DNA of 64,000 nt, from positions 930,001-994,000 of the forward strand of contig NZ_CP009920.1 of assembly GCF_000832985.1 (NCBI RefSeq). Direction: 5' to 3'. Shown in pieces: positions 17,801 to 27,172 of this stretch. The notes below the pieces were generated by a model. The model ran no database searches, was not told the origin of the DNA, and saw only the letters and a list, made by a program, of their open reading frames with translations. The position numbers were made by a program, and so were the translations under genes. The stretch's first letter is position 1; every line of letters begins with the position of its first letter. Source of the DNA: Priestia megaterium NBRC 15308 = ATCC 14581 (GTDB taxonomy: Bacteria; Bacillota; Bacilli; Bacillales; Bacillaceae_H).

Positions 17801-19326
17801 GCTGTTCCACCCGCTTTCTCACGCGTACCGCCTGCCATTAATAAGCCTAACTCTTGTTCATTCGTTTCTTTTGGATCTACAATGTCGACTATTTTCCCTT
17901 CATAAATAACCGCAATGCGATCGCTTAAATTTATTACTTCATCGAGTTCTAGTGAAACGAGCAGCACTGCTCGTCCTTTATCTCGTTCTTCAATCAGCTT
18001 TTTATGAATAAATTCAATGGCTCCTACGTCCAGCCCCCTCGTTGGCTGAGCCGCAATTAATAGTTCCGGACTGCGGTCTACTTCACGGGCAATAATGGCT
18101 TTTTGCTGATTTCCGCCCGATAGCGATCGCGCTTGTGTAAATTCACTAGGCGTTCGCACATCATATTCTGCAATTAGTTCTTTTGCCTTTTTATACATCT
18201 CTTTATAATTTAAAATACCTGATTTAGACATCGGCTTTTGATAATACGTTTGAAGACCAATATTTTCACCTATTGTATAATCTAATACCAGTCCGTGCTT
18301 ATGACGATCCTGCGGAATATGTCCTATTCCTGACTCCGTAATTTTACGAGTGGATAACGTAGACAATTCTTGATTTTTTAATGTGATCGAGCCCGACTTT
18401 ATTTTTCTCAGACCCGTAATTGCCTCAATCAGCTCTGTTTGACCATTACCATCTACACCCGCGATGCCTACAATTTCGCCTGCCCGAACGCTTAGATCAA
18501 GTGAACTTACAGCCTCTACTCCTCGGCTGTCTTCTACTACTAATTCTTTTATTGTTAACACAGCTTCTTTTGGAGTCGCTGTTTTCTTTTCAGTTTTAAA
18601 ATGCACTTCTCTTCCTACCATTAAAGCAGCAAGTTCATCAGGGTTGGTCTCTTGCACATTTACCGTGCCAACCCCGACGCCTTTTCGGATAATTGTACAG
18701 CGGTCACACACTGACATAATTTCTTTTAATTTATGCGTAATTAAAATAATCGACTTTCCTTCTTGAATTAACTTTTTCATAATTTGAATTAATTCCGTAA
18801 TTTCCTGAGGTGTTAAGGCGGCAGTAGGTTCATCAAAAATAAGAATGTCAGCTCCTCTGTAAAGCGTCTTTAAAATTTCCACTCGCTGCTGCATGCCAAC
18901 TGAGATATCTTGAATCTTCGCATATGGATCTACCGATAATCCATATTGATTTGAAAGCTCTTGAATATCTTGAGCTGCTTTTTTAATATTAATTTTTCCC
19001 GTTCGCGTCGGTTCGTTTCCAAGAATAATATTTTCTGTTACTGTAAAGTTTTGAACGAGCATAAAATGCTGATGAACCATCCCAATTCCTAAGTCATTCG
19101 CTACGTTAGGGTCTGTGATGTTGACTTCTTGGCCGTTTACACGAATCTGCCCTTTTTCAGGCTGATAAAGTCCAAATAAAACGTTCATCAGCGTTGACTT
19201 ACCCGCACCATTTTCTCCTAACAAAGCATGAATTTCTCCCTTTTTCACTTGGAGTGTAATATTGTCATTAGCGACAATACCGGGAAACTCTTTGCGAATA
19301 TCTAGCATTTCAATAACATATTCCAC
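17797..19326 (-). CDS. nupO: Nucleoside ABC transporter ATP-binding protein NupO (YufO-like)
   Basis: 509 aa, two fused ABC ATPase domains, as in sugar and nucleoside importers. Seen: N-terminal Walker A GENGAGKS, an ISVGMQQRVEILK signature and IFDEPTAALT; the C-terminal half has GVDGNGQTE in place of a standard Walker A, LSGGNQQK and a degenerate LIAAQPTRGLD Walker B. The weak second site is usual for the family. I chose the GTG at 19324-19326 (protein MEYVIEML) eight bases after GGGAG, matching B. subtilis; a GTG three codons earlier is in frame. Confidence 0.94.
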   Translation of the reverse strand: MEYVIEMLDIRKEFPGIVANDNITLQVKKGEIHALLGENGAGKSTLMNVLFGLYQPEKGQIRVNGQEVNITDPNVANDLGIGMVHQHFMLVQNFTVTENIILGNEPTRTGKINIKKAAQDIQELSNQYGLSVDPYAKIQDISVGMQQRVEILKTLYRGADILIFDEPTAALTPQEITELIQIMKKLIQEGKSIILITHKLKEIMSVCDRCTIIRKGVGVGTVNVQETNPDELAALMVGREVHFKTEKKTATPKEAVLTIKELVVEDSRGVEAVSSLDLSVRAGEIVGIAGVDGNGQTELIEAITGLRKIKSGSITLKNQELSTLSTRKITESGIGHIPQDRHKHGLVLDYTIGENIGLQTYYQKPMSKSGILNYKEMYKKAKELIAEYDVRTPSEFTQARSLSGGNQQKAIIAREVDRSPELLIAAQPTRGLDVGAIEFIHKKLIEERDKGRAVLLVSLELDEVINLSDRIAVIYEGKIVDIVDPKETNEQELGLLMAGGTREKAGGTA

Positions 19327-19383
19327 TGCTTTCACTCCCTATTCCTGCCTGCTACAGGATTCTGTCTTCCGTTTTTTGGCTAT

Positions 19384-19411
19384 GAAAAAGGCTAGTTTTC
19401 ACTAGCCTTTT
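19384..19411 (-). terminator. Terminator/attenuator between nupN and nupO
   Basis: AAAAGGCTAGT / ACTAGCCTTTT stem with a four-base loop and a T-run on the minus strand, after the binding-protein gene. Such partial terminators let the lipoprotein be made in excess over the transporter; that role is inferred. Confidence 0.85.
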
Positions 19412-19445
19412 ATACTCATATAATCATTGCTTAACAGACGTCAGC

Positions 19446-20534
19446 TTATTTTTTAAGCGTTTTTTCAAACTCTTTAAATTCTTTATCCGTTTGAGGCACT
19501 GTAATGTCACCGTCTAGAATTTTTTGCTTATACTCATCAACTGCTTTTAGCGCATCTTTGCTTACATTATCTTGTGATGGAGCAATTCCTACTCCGTCTT
19601 CTTTTAAGCCAAACACAACTTCTTTACCACCTGGGAATTTGTCGTCCATTGCTTTTTTAGCAACATCTTCTACAGCCAAGTCAACGCGTTTAACCATCGA
19701 AGTTAACGTTACGTTTTCAGGCATACCTTCTTCATGCTGATCGCGGTCAACTCCAATTACCCAAACTTTTTTGTCTTTCCCGCCTTTTGAACGGTTTTTA
19801 GCTTCTGTAAATACGCCGTTTCCAGTACCGCCAGCCGCTTGATAAATAATATCAGCGCCTTTACTGTAAATCGTAGAAGCAATAGCCGAACCTTTTTCTG
19901 GAGAGTTAAAACTTTCTGCGTATTGAGAGATAACTTCAGCATCTGGGTTTACAGATTTAACACCTGCTTTAAATCCGTTTTCAAACTTCTTGATTAATGG
20001 AGATTCAACGCCTCCGATAAAGCCGATTTTGTTCGTTTTTGTTTGTTTAGCTGCCACTACCCCTACTAAGAAGGAGCCTTGCTCTTCTTTAAATAGAATG
20101 CTTGCCACGTTATCTAAGTTCTCTGACTTTAGCGTATCGTCTACTAATGCAAAGTTAGCATCAGGGTACTGCTTTGCTGCTTTTTTAATATCTTCTTTTA
20201 ATAAAAAGCCAATTCCATACGTCAAGTTATAGCCACTCTCAGCAAATTTAGAAAGATTGCTCTCGTATTCAGATGCTTTTGTAGACTGCAAATATTTATA
20301 TCCAGTCCCTTCATCAAGTCCGTTGTCTTTCCCGAACTTTGTCAGACCTTCCCAAGCAGATTGGTTAAACGATTTATCATCTACCCCGCCCGTATCTGTT
20401 ACCATTCCCACTTTAAAATCTGCCGCTTTTTTATCTCCGCCGCTCTTGCCTGCGTCGTCTGAGCCACACGCGCTTAAAAGTGTTCCTGCCGCTAATACTA
20501 GTGATAATGCAAGTCCCGTTTTACGTTTTAACAT
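19446..20534 (-). CDS. nupN: BMP-family nucleoside-binding lipoprotein NupN (YufN-like)
   Basis: 362 aa. Seen: an N-terminal lipoprotein signal with lipobox LSAC, the lipidated cysteine at residue 23, then a Gly/Ser/Asp/Lys linker and a Bmp/Med substrate-binding fold (GMVTDTGGVDDKSFNQSAWEG). It captures a purine nucleoside outside the membrane and delivers it to NupP/Q. CAGGGGG precedes the ATG. The leader holds a CodY-like box, which fits known CodY control of yufN in B. subtilis, and an unusual ATG-TAG element. Confidence 0.94.
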   Translation of the reverse strand: MLKRKTGLALSLVLAAGTLLSACGSDDAGKSGGDKKAADFKVGMVTDTGGVDDKSFNQSAWEGLTKFGKDNGLDEGTGYKYLQSTKASEYESNLSKFAESGYNLTYGIGFLLKEDIKKAAKQYPDANFALVDDTLKSENLDNVASILFKEEQGSFLVGVVAAKQTKTNKIGFIGGVESPLIKKFENGFKAGVKSVNPDAEVISQYAESFNSPEKGSAIASTIYSKGADIIYQAAGGTGNGVFTEAKNRSKGGKDKKVWVIGVDRDQHEEGMPENVTLTSMVKRVDLAVEDVAKKAMDDKFPGGKEVVFGLKEDGVGIAPSQDNVSKDALKAVDEYKQKILDGDITVPQTDKEFKEFEKTLKK

Positions 20535-20639
20535 GTTTTAACCCCCTGAATAGTTTTAAAAGTATAAAGCCAATTTTCTATTTCGTCCTTGTGACCTACA
20601 TTTGACACCTCCTTAAAAGGACAATGTTAAACAGTTGTA

Positions 20640-20654
20640 AATTTTCTGACATTT
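20640..20654 (-). promoter_or_regulatory. CodY-like box upstream of nupN
   Basis: Plus-strand AATTTTCTGACATTT matches the CodY consensus AATTTTCWGAAAATT at 13 of 15 positions. It lies about 105-120 bases upstream of nupN and just past the stop of the GntR gene. Confidence 0.6.
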
Positions 20655-20667
20655 AAACACAAAAAAA

Positions 20668-21393
20668 CTAGACGCGTTTACGCAGTACTTGGAAACTGAA
20701 TTGATCTGCTTTAAAATAATTGATGGAATATAAAATGGGTTCATCATGCTGGTCATAATGCATTTGTTTCAGTACAAGCAAAGCGGTTTCTGGTTCGCAT
20801 TGTAAAATAGGAGAAACTTTTTCATGATAGCCTAGAGGCTCAATGTTTGCCACGGCGTATGAAATGTGTTTTCCTGCTTGTTTTTCAAGAATTTCTAGCA
20901 ATGACTCTTGTCTATATTCAAAATTTTCAGGCAATACTTTTTGAGGAACCTTGTCCATGCAATATACCACCGGCTCTCCGTTTGCCGTTCTCACCCGTTC
21001 AACAAATAAAATTTGTTCATCTTCCCCGCAAGCAAAACGTGTTAAATCATTTTCAGACAACTCTTGTATTTGAGAAGATAAGAAGATTGTTCCAGCCTTC
21101 ATACCGGCTTGTTCAATCATATGTGTTATACTATTTAATTGCTCAATCCCTGACAAAAAAGTAGGCTTCGTGTTGACAAATGTTCCCACGCCGTGTCTGC
21201 GAACAATAATATTCTCTTCTTCTAATATGCGAAGTGCCTCACGTAGCGTTGCGCGGCTAACCCCTAGCTGCTTTGATAAATCAAACTCTGAAGGGAGTCT
21301 TTCCTTTTCTTTAAAAATTCCTTTTTCTATATTTTGTTTAATTTTATCAATCACTTGTAGATACAAGTGCCGATTATCCGCACGTATAGACAT
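20668..21393 (-). CDS. ymfC: GntR family (HutC-type) transcriptional regulator
   Basis: 241 aa. Seen: an N-terminal winged helix-turn-helix (residues about 8-70; [23 protein letters not shown] and VGTFV wing) and a C-terminal UTRA ligand-binding domain (FFKERV-type body with [12 protein letters not shown]), placing it in the HutC subfamily. It occupies the ymfC position next to spoIIIE. No terminator separates it from nupNOPQ, so it may be cotranscribed with and control that transporter; this is inference. I chose the ATG after GGAGGAAGAG; the preceding in-frame GTG is rejected. A palindrome just upstream may be its operator. Confidence 0.88.
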   Translation of the reverse strand: MSIRADNRHLYLQVIDKIKQNIEKGIFKEKERLPSEFDLSKQLGVSRATLREALRILEEENIIVRRHGVGTFVNTKPTFLSGIEQLNSITHMIEQAGMKAGTIFLSSQIQELSENDLTRFACGEDEQILFVERVRTANGEPVVYCMDKVPQKVLPENFEYRQESLLEILEKQAGKHISYAVANIEPLGYHEKVSPILQCEPETALLVLKQMHYDQHDEPILYSINYFKADQFSFQVLRKRV

Positions 21394-21417
21394 CACTCTT
21401 CCTCCATATTAAAAAGT

Positions 21418-21433
21418 CATCAGACCTCTGATG
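21418..21433. promoter_or_regulatory. Palindrome upstream of the GntR gene, candidate operator
   Basis: CATCAGA-CC-TCTGATG, perfect seven-base arms, 25 bases upstream of the regulator's start codon. Its size and position suit autoregulation by a GntR dimer; I found no second copy before nupN. Confidence 0.5.
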
Positions 21434-21702
21434 TTCGACTACTTAATCGAAAATAATATATCATTTTTCGACAGATAAATAAATAGGTTATATTAATTTT
21501 TTATTAAAATTTTTATTATTTTTTTAAAAAAATGAATTTTTGTTATTCTTTAATGTCAGCATACCTAACAACCTGCTTTTCTTCTAATATTAGATAAAAA
21601 CCAAACATTTTAGTCATTAAATTTTTTAACATTCGTTTTTATTTCATTTATTTAGCATGACATATTTTTGTATGATACTATTCTTCCTCTCTTTCGTTTC
21701 AT

Positions 21703-21740
21703 AAAAAAGATGACTTGCACATATGCAAGTCATCTTTTTT
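21703..21740 (-). terminator. Terminator after spoIIIE
   Basis: AAAAAAGATGACTTGCA / TGCAAGTCATCTTTTTT, a long perfect stem with a T-run on the minus strand. Confidence 0.93.
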
Positions 21741-21750
21741 ATGAAAATTA

Positions 21751-24108
21751 TTAAGATCCAACATCCTCATTTTGCTGAGAAATCAGGACGGAACGCGGCT
21801 TACTTCCTTCATAAGGTCCCACCACTCCACGCTCTTCCATTGCATCGATCAAGCGTGCAGCCCGGTTATAGCCAATTCGAAAGCGTCGCTGCAGCATAGA
21901 AACAGAAGCTGTTTGCATTTCTGCTACAAGCTGTACCGCTTCGTCATATAGCTCATCTGCAAAATCATCAACTTGTTCAGGAGCATCGGTTGGAATCATT
22001 TCTTCTTGATACTGCGCTTTTTGCTGTGCAATTACAAAATCAACAATCTCTTCTACTTCTTCATCTGATAAAAAGGCACCTTGCACACGCACAGGTTTTG
22101 AAGCTCCAACAGGCATGAACAGCATATCTCCTCTTCCTAGAAGCTTCTCAGCTCCTCCCATATCTAAGATTGTACGAGAGTCAGTTTGTGAAGATACACT
22201 AAAAGCAATTCGGGAAGGAATATTTGCTTTAATAACCCCAGTAATAACATCTACTGATGGTCGCTGCGTAGCAATAATCAAATGAATGCCGGCAGCACGA
22301 GCCATTTGAGCAAGACGTGTGATCGAATCTTCGACGTCAGACGAAGCAACCATCATCAAGTCAGCCAACTCATCGACAATCACCACAATATAAGGAAGAG
22401 TCGGCTGTTTCGCATCGGCGTCTCCATCATCATTCATACGTTTTACTAAATCGTTATATCCTTCAATGTTTCTCGTTCCGCTGTGTGAAAACAGCTCATA
22501 ACGTCGCTCCATTTCATTTACAACTTTCTTTAAGGCTTGAGAAGCTTTTTTCGGATCAGTTACAACAGGAGCCAATAAATGCGGAATACCATTGTACATA
22601 TTGAGCTCAACCATTTTAGGGTCAATCATCATTAATTTTACTTCATGAGGCTTTGTCCTCATTAAAATACTAATAATAATACCGTTGATACACACACTTT
22701 TTCCGCTTCCTGTTGCCCCTGCTACAAGCATATGAGGCATTTTATTAAGCTCTGCTAGCACAGCTTCGCCTGAAATATCTCTTCCTAAACCAACTAATAG
22801 CTTTTTATCAGGTCGGTTATTTTCAGTTGCTTCAAGTACTTCTCTAAGTGAAACCATCGCTACTTCTTCGTTCGGTACTTCAATTCCTACCGCTGATTTC
22901 CCGGGAATTGGAGCTTCAATCCGAATATCTTTGGCAGCTAATGCAAGTGCTAGATCATCACTTAAATTGACAATCTTACTTACTTTTACTCCTACATCAG
23001 GATATACTTCATATTTTGTAACAGCTGGTCCAAGGTGAACTTTTGCCACTTTTGCTTTTACGCCGAAACTTTGAAACGTTTTTTCAAGTTTTTCGGCATT
23101 TTTATAAATGTTTTTATGCTCTTTTGCCTGGTTGCTTTTCTTTGGCATCGTCAATAGCTTGATAGGAGGAAGCTCATACTCTTTATTTTCCGTTTCAGTA
23201 AATGTAATCATAGGAGCTTTTTCTTCTTCCTGTTCCTTTTGCGGCCTTGGCTGTTGCGGTGCAGTAGCTACAGGCTTCGATTCCATAACCGGCGGCACCG
23301 GAGCTATAGGAGCAGCAGGAGGTTGACTAGACTCTTCCTCTCCGTAGTCAAAGTGTTCAATAATTGGAGGCGAAGGTGCTTCTACTTCTATTTCCATGCT
23401 TTCTTCAGGTTCTTGAACAGCTTTTTCTTGGCGTCTCTTTTTTGTTGTTTTAGGGGCTTTTTTCTTTTTATGTTTCCACGTCTGAATATCTTGCCAGCCT
23501 TCTTTTAACTCCGTTGTTAAAAAATTCACTAGAGGTGACAGAAGTTTTAATACCGTTTCGTGAAGCGAACGTCCGGTAATAAGCAGTACCCCAATCACAA
23601 TAAGCAAGGCAGCGATAAGTTCTGTTCCTAAGCTATCAAATAGATAGTAGAACATGGCAAACATAATAGCTCCTATCATCCCTCCGCCTAAATCGCTGTG
23701 ATTTGATTGACCCGTTGCTTCGAGCATATACAAATCCCATGTGTTCATAATGACAGACGGATCTGTAAACGTTCCGTTTTTTGATAAATTTTCAAATAAC
23801 GTAACATGACTAAACAGTAAAATAGATAAAATAATGAGATATGTACCGATAAGCTGCCGCGTCACTAAAGGAGGCATTTCCCTTTTCCAAATAATATAAA
23901 CAGATAGAATAGCCATTCCGATTAAACACAGCATATACCATTCGCCAATAAATAAGCGGACCACTAGTACAAGGGCCTGTCCTACAGCACCAAGTCCTGC
24001 CATGGCAATTAACGTTAATGCTAATAAAAATAAGCCAATAAGCTCAAAGCGCAATATACGTTTCCATTCATCCTTTTTTATTTGACCTCTTCGTTTTTTC
24101 TTTGCCAT
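21751..24108 (-). CDS. spoIIIE: DNA translocase SpoIIIE (FtsK/SpoIIIE family)
   Basis: 785 aa, close to B. subtilis SpoIIIE (787). Pumps the chromosome into the forespore and clears DNA from septa. Seen: four N-terminal membrane helices to about residue 180, a proline/glutamate-rich linker, a motor domain with Walker A GATGSGKS, Walker [14 protein letters not shown] and [12 protein letters not shown], and a C-terminal gamma winged-helix domain ([18 protein letters not shown]) that reads SRS/KOPS sequences. The start is the ATG at 24106-24108 (MAKKKRRG), after a TGGAGTGG site; nine upstream in-frame codons lack support. Confidence 0.96.
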   Translation of the reverse strand: MAKKKRRGQIKKDEWKRILRFELIGLFLLALTLIAMAGLGAVGQALVLVVRLFIGEWYMLCLIGMAILSVYIIWKREMPPLVTRQLIGTYLIILSILLFSHVTLFENLSKNGTFTDPSVIMNTWDLYMLEATGQSNHSDLGGGMIGAIMFAMFYYLFDSLGTELIAALLIVIGVLLITGRSLHETVLKLLSPLVNFLTTELKEGWQDIQTWKHKKKKAPKTTKKRRQEKAVQEPEESMEIEVEAPSPPIIEHFDYGEEESSQPPAAPIAPVPPVMESKPVATAPQQPRPQKEQEEEKAPMITFTETENKEYELPPIKLLTMPKKSNQAKEHKNIYKNAEKLEKTFQSFGVKAKVAKVHLGPAVTKYEVYPDVGVKVSKIVNLSDDLALALAAKDIRIEAPIPGKSAVGIEVPNEEVAMVSLREVLEATENNRPDKKLLVGLGRDISGEAVLAELNKMPHMLVAGATGSGKSVCINGIIISILMRTKPHEVKLMMIDPKMVELNMYNGIPHLLAPVVTDPKKASQALKKVVNEMERRYELFSHSGTRNIEGYNDLVKRMNDDGDADAKQPTLPYIVVIVDELADLMMVASSDVEDSITRLAQMARAAGIHLIIATQRPSVDVITGVIKANIPSRIAFSVSSQTDSRTILDMGGAEKLLGRGDMLFMPVGASKPVRVQGAFLSDEEVEEIVDFVIAQQKAQYQEEMIPTDAPEQVDDFADELYDEAVQLVAEMQTASVSMLQRRFRIGYNRAARLIDAMEERGVVGPYEGSKPRSVLISQQNEDVGS

Positions 24109-24167
24109 TTTTCCACTCCAATCAACGTCCAACACTCTATGTTGATTTTGTTTCTTTTATCAGTTGA

Positions 24168-24200
24168 ATAAAAAAGCAGCCAATACAGCGGCTGCCTTCT
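24168..24200 (-). terminator. Terminator after ylzJ
   Basis: AAGCAGCC / GGCTGCCTT stem with a T-run on the minus strand, about 45 bases past ylzJ. Confidence 0.85.
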
Positions 24201-24246
24201 TCGTCATATTCATTATACCATATTCACCATAATTATACTGAAATCC

Positions 24247-24456
24247 TTACGACAAAATTTGACCAGGATAATAATTTTCATTCAAATAATCTTGAGGATT
24301 CGTGCTTAAAATCCTCACAATTTGCTGTTGCTTTTGTTCATTTTCTTCAACAATAACCGGAATTCCATTATGGTTAATAAGCTTTGGCTGAGATTGTTCT
24401 TGATGATAAGACTGCTGAAAGATCAGTTCTTGCGGCATCATTGTATACAAAATCAT
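24247..24456 (-). CDS. ylzJ: YlzJ-like small protein
   Basis: 69 aa, polar and glutamine-rich in the middle, ending with LNENYYPGQ, which is typical of the YlzJ family. Function unknown. The ATG overlaps the end of tepA by four bases, so its translation is coupled to tepA, as in B. subtilis. No membrane segment or catalytic motif is visible. Confidence 0.88.
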   Translation of the reverse strand: MILYTMMPQELIFQQSYHQEQSQPKLINHNGIPVIVEENEQKQQQIVRILSTNPQDYLNENYYPGQILS

Positions 24457-25205
24457 TGCAGCAGCTGCTCCTCATTCTGACGTCCTTGCTCAATCAGTTC
24501 ATTCAATTTTTTGATCGCTTGAGCAACTCCGCCTACTTCGTTAATTAACCCGTATGAAACAGCATCTCCGCCAACTACATTTGTCCCGATATCGCGCGTT
24601 AAGTTCCCTTTTGAAAACATAAGTTCTTTAAACTTTTCTTCTGAAATATGAGAATGTTCTCTCACAAAGTTAATCACGCGCTCTTGCATTTTATCTAAGT
24701 ATTCAAATGTTTGCGGTACACCAATAACAAGACCTGTTAAGCGAATAGGATGAATGGTCATGGTCGCTGTACCGGCAATATACGAATAATCAGTTGAAAC
24801 CGCAATTGGAACACCGATTGAATGTCCGCCTCCTAACACAATCGACACAGAAGGCTTGGATAACGAAGCGATCATTTCAGCAATTGCAAGCCCCGCTTCT
24901 ACATCTCCACCTACAGTATTCAAGATAATAAGCAATCCTTCAATTTTTGGATTTTGTTCGATCGCCACAATTTGCGGGATGACATGCTCATATTTTGTCG
25001 TTTTGTTTTGAGGAGGCAGCTGCATGTGCCCTTCGATTTGTCCTACAATCGTTAAACAGTGAATATTAGAATCTTGGGGAAGCTGAGCCACGTTGGTCTG
25101 TCCTAGTTGTTGAATTTTATCTAATATTCCGCCCTTGCTTTCTTCATTTTTATTAGGCTGCTGAGGCGCTTCATCAGAATGTAATCTTTCGTTATTTTCA
25201 AACAT
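24453..25205 (-). CDS. tepA: TepA, ClpP-like translocation-enhancing/germination protease
   Basis: 250 aa ClpP/crotonase-fold serine peptidase without a signal peptide. Seen: the [14 protein letters not shown] segment, GGGHSIG carrying the presumed nucleophile serine, and [10 protein letters not shown] with the histidine, in ClpP order. In B. subtilis TepA has been linked to protein secretion and to degradation of small acid-soluble spore proteins. The N-terminal 40 residues are polar and poorly ordered. A GGAGCT ribosome site precedes the ATG. It is upstream of spoIIIE and downstream of rnjB, as in B. subtilis. Confidence 0.93.
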   Translation of the reverse strand: MFENNERLHSDEAPQQPNKNEESKGGILDKIQQLGQTNVAQLPQDSNIHCLTIVGQIEGHMQLPPQNKTTKYEHVIPQIVAIEQNPKIEGLLIILNTVGGDVEAGLAIAEMIASLSKPSVSIVLGGGHSIGVPIAVSTDYSYIAGTATMTIHPIRLTGLVIGVPQTFEYLDKMQERVINFVREHSHISEEKFKELMFSKGNLTRDIGTNVVGGDAVSYGLINEVGGVAQAIKKLNELIEQGRQNEEQLLQ

Positions 25206-25278
25206 ATTCTAGCTCCTTTCACTTATTGATAGTAGTAGTATGAACTTCTCATAGTTATTACATCCGCATCAGCTGCAA

Positions 25279-25307
25279 ATAAAAAGCCTTCCCACCGGGA
25301 AGGCTTC
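25279..25307 (-). terminator. Terminator after rnjB
   Basis: AGCCTTCCC / GGGAAGGCT stem with a three-base loop and a T-run on the minus strand, right at the rnjB stop. Confidence 0.92.
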
Positions 25308-25310
25308 ACA

Positions 25311-26978
25311 TTAGATTTCCATGATAATCGGTAAAATCATCGGTTTACGACGGGTTTTTTCATATAAAAATTGATTTAAACTTTCTCTCATTTTTAATTT
25401 TAATGAAGACCACTCGATCACTTTGTCTTCCATACACTTTTCTAAAATTTGCTGAACAATCTTCGTTGCTTCTTCTAAAAGCTTTTCTGATTCTCTTACA
25501 TAGACGAATCCGCGCGAGATGATTTCAGGCCCCGCTACTACCGTTTTTTGGCGCTTATTAATCGTAACTACTACCGTTAAGATTCCGTCCTGTGACAGCA
25601 GCCTGCGGTCTCTCAGAACGATATTTCCAATATCACCGACGCCTAGTCCATCAATGAGCGTATTTCCTGCTTGAATAGAACCGCTAGGGTACATACGAGC
25701 ATCTTTAAACTCAACTCGCTCACCTTTTTCAAGCAAACAAATATGATCTTCTGATATTCCTAATTGACCGGCCAGCTTTGCATAAGCTTTTTGTTTTCGA
25801 TACTCTCCATTCACAGGCATGACATATTTGGGCTTTGTTAAGTTAATCATAAATTTTAATTCTTCTTGACTGCCGTGTCCGGAAGCCTGCACTTTCTTCT
25901 GAGCAAACACTACGCTTGCTCCTAAACGAAAGATGACGTCAATTGTTTTTGAAAAGGTCGTTTCGTGCCCCGCCACAGGTGTAGCAGCCAGCAGGACCGT
26001 ATCATCTTGTTTGATTTGAATAAATTTATGGGACTGTTTAGCCATTCGAGTAAGACCTAAAATCGGCTCTCCGTGATGACCTGTTGTTAAAATAACCGTT
26101 TCATGTTCTGGAAGATCTTTTAGCTTTTGCACAGGAACAATTAAATCCTCAGGCAGCTGCAAATGTCCAAGTTTTGCTGCAATATCAATGATTTTCAGCA
26201 TATTTTTTTCCATAACGATCAGGTTACGGCCGTGCTGATATGCGGCATGAATGATTTGCTGAATACGGTGCAGATTGGAACTGTATGCAGCAACAATGAT
26301 TCGACCTTTGCTTTTATAAAAAGCGTCGGTAATATTTTGTCCAATGACGGCTTCGGAAACTGTATAGCCTGGCTTATCCGCATTTGTGCTGTCTGAAAGC
26401 AAACACAGGACGCCTTGTTCCCCAATGGCAGCCATTTTTCCAATATCAGCGCTTTGAATGCTGACTGAATTTTGATCAAATTTAAAATCACCTGTATATA
26501 CAATCGCACCTTGATTTGTTTGTAAACAAATACCGACTGAATCTTGGATGCTGTGCTGCGTTCTGAAAAATGAAATATCTACTCCTTCAAACGATAAAAC
26601 CGTTGACGAAGTGATAGGATGTAAAGCTTCATATTTTTTAATTCCATATTCTTTTAACTTTTCTTTGATAAGTGCTAGCGTTAATTCTGTACCATATACA
26701 GGCACATCCAATTTTTGAAGTATAAAGGGAATAGCGCCAATTTGTTCTTCGTGTCCATGAGTAACAAATATGCCTTTTACGTTCTGCTGATTTTCTACTA
26801 AATATGTAATGTCCGGAATGACAATATCAATTCCTAACATTTCCCCTCCCGGAAACTTCGATCCTGCATCTAACACATATATGTTTTCATTGATTTCCAT
26901 CACATACATGTTTTTTCCAAGTTCTCCGACTCCACCCAAAGCTGAAATTTTAATATTTTCTGTCTTTTCTAGTACCAT
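25311..26978 (-). CDS. rnjB: Ribonuclease J2
   Basis: 555 aa beta-CASP metallo-beta-lactamase nuclease that works with RNase J1 in mRNA decay and processing. Seen: the metal motif reads HGHEEQIGA at residues 74-82, where RNase J1 has HGHxDH; the changed residues are typical of J2, which is much less active and probably acts as a structural partner. Also seen are TGDFKFD, SDSTNAD and the SGHGSQEE motif. AGGAGGAGC precedes the ATG and a sigma-A promoter lies upstream. The gene sits between dapA and tepA, as in B. subtilis. Confidence 0.95.
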   Translation of the reverse strand: MVLEKTENIKISALGGVGELGKNMYVMEINENIYVLDAGSKFPGGEMLGIDIVIPDITYLVENQQNVKGIFVTHGHEEQIGAIPFILQKLDVPVYGTELTLALIKEKLKEYGIKKYEALHPITSSTVLSFEGVDISFFRTQHSIQDSVGICLQTNQGAIVYTGDFKFDQNSVSIQSADIGKMAAIGEQGVLCLLSDSTNADKPGYTVSEAVIGQNITDAFYKSKGRIIVAAYSSNLHRIQQIIHAAYQHGRNLIVMEKNMLKIIDIAAKLGHLQLPEDLIVPVQKLKDLPEHETVILTTGHHGEPILGLTRMAKQSHKFIQIKQDDTVLLAATPVAGHETTFSKTIDVIFRLGASVVFAQKKVQASGHGSQEELKFMINLTKPKYVMPVNGEYRKQKAYAKLAGQLGISEDHICLLEKGERVEFKDARMYPSGSIQAGNTLIDGLGVGDIGNIVLRDRRLLSQDGILTVVVTINKRQKTVVAGPEIISRGFVYVRESEKLLEEATKIVQQILEKCMEDKVIEWSSLKLKMRESLNQFLYEKTRRKPMILPIIMEI

Positions 26979-27023
26979 AAGCTCCTCCTACTTACTTTCA
27001 CCCGTACAATTTCATTTGCTTAC

Positions 27024-27053
27024 ATTATAACTGAAGTAAGAATTGGAATACAA
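27024..27053 (-). promoter_or_regulatory. Sigma-A promoter of rnjB
   Basis: Minus strand TTGTAT (27048-27053), 18-base spacer, TATAAT (27024-27029), about 40 bases upstream of the start codon. Confidence 0.7.
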
Positions 27054-27100
27054 GAAATTTCATTCGTCTATTTCCGTCATCTGCTCTTCTATTATCTTAT

Positions 27101-27154
27101 AAAAAAAAAACGTCTCTTCATCGACTCGTATATACGGTCAATGAAGAGACGTTT
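27101..27154 (-). terminator. Terminator after dapA
   Basis: AAACGTCTCTTCAT / ATGAAGAGACGTTT, a 14-bp stem enclosing a small internal palindrome (CGTATATACG), with a ten-T run on the minus strand. Confidence 0.93.
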
Positions 27155-27172
27155 AAAAAACATACTTATAGC

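Larger units (their letters stand above)
21394..21750. other. Intergenic region between spoIIIE and the GntR gene
   Basis: 357 bases without a gene. It holds the GntR ribosome site, a palindrome at 21418-21433, an extremely A/T-rich tract at about 21480-21545, and the spoIIIE terminator at the right-hand end. No clear sigma-A promoter or RNA gene was recognised. Confidence 0.6.

Noticed and set aside
22140-24108. FtsK/SftA identity for the translocase
   Set aside because: Four N-terminal membrane helices, length and neighbours (tepA, ylzJ, ymfC) fit SpoIIIE; SftA lacks membrane helices.
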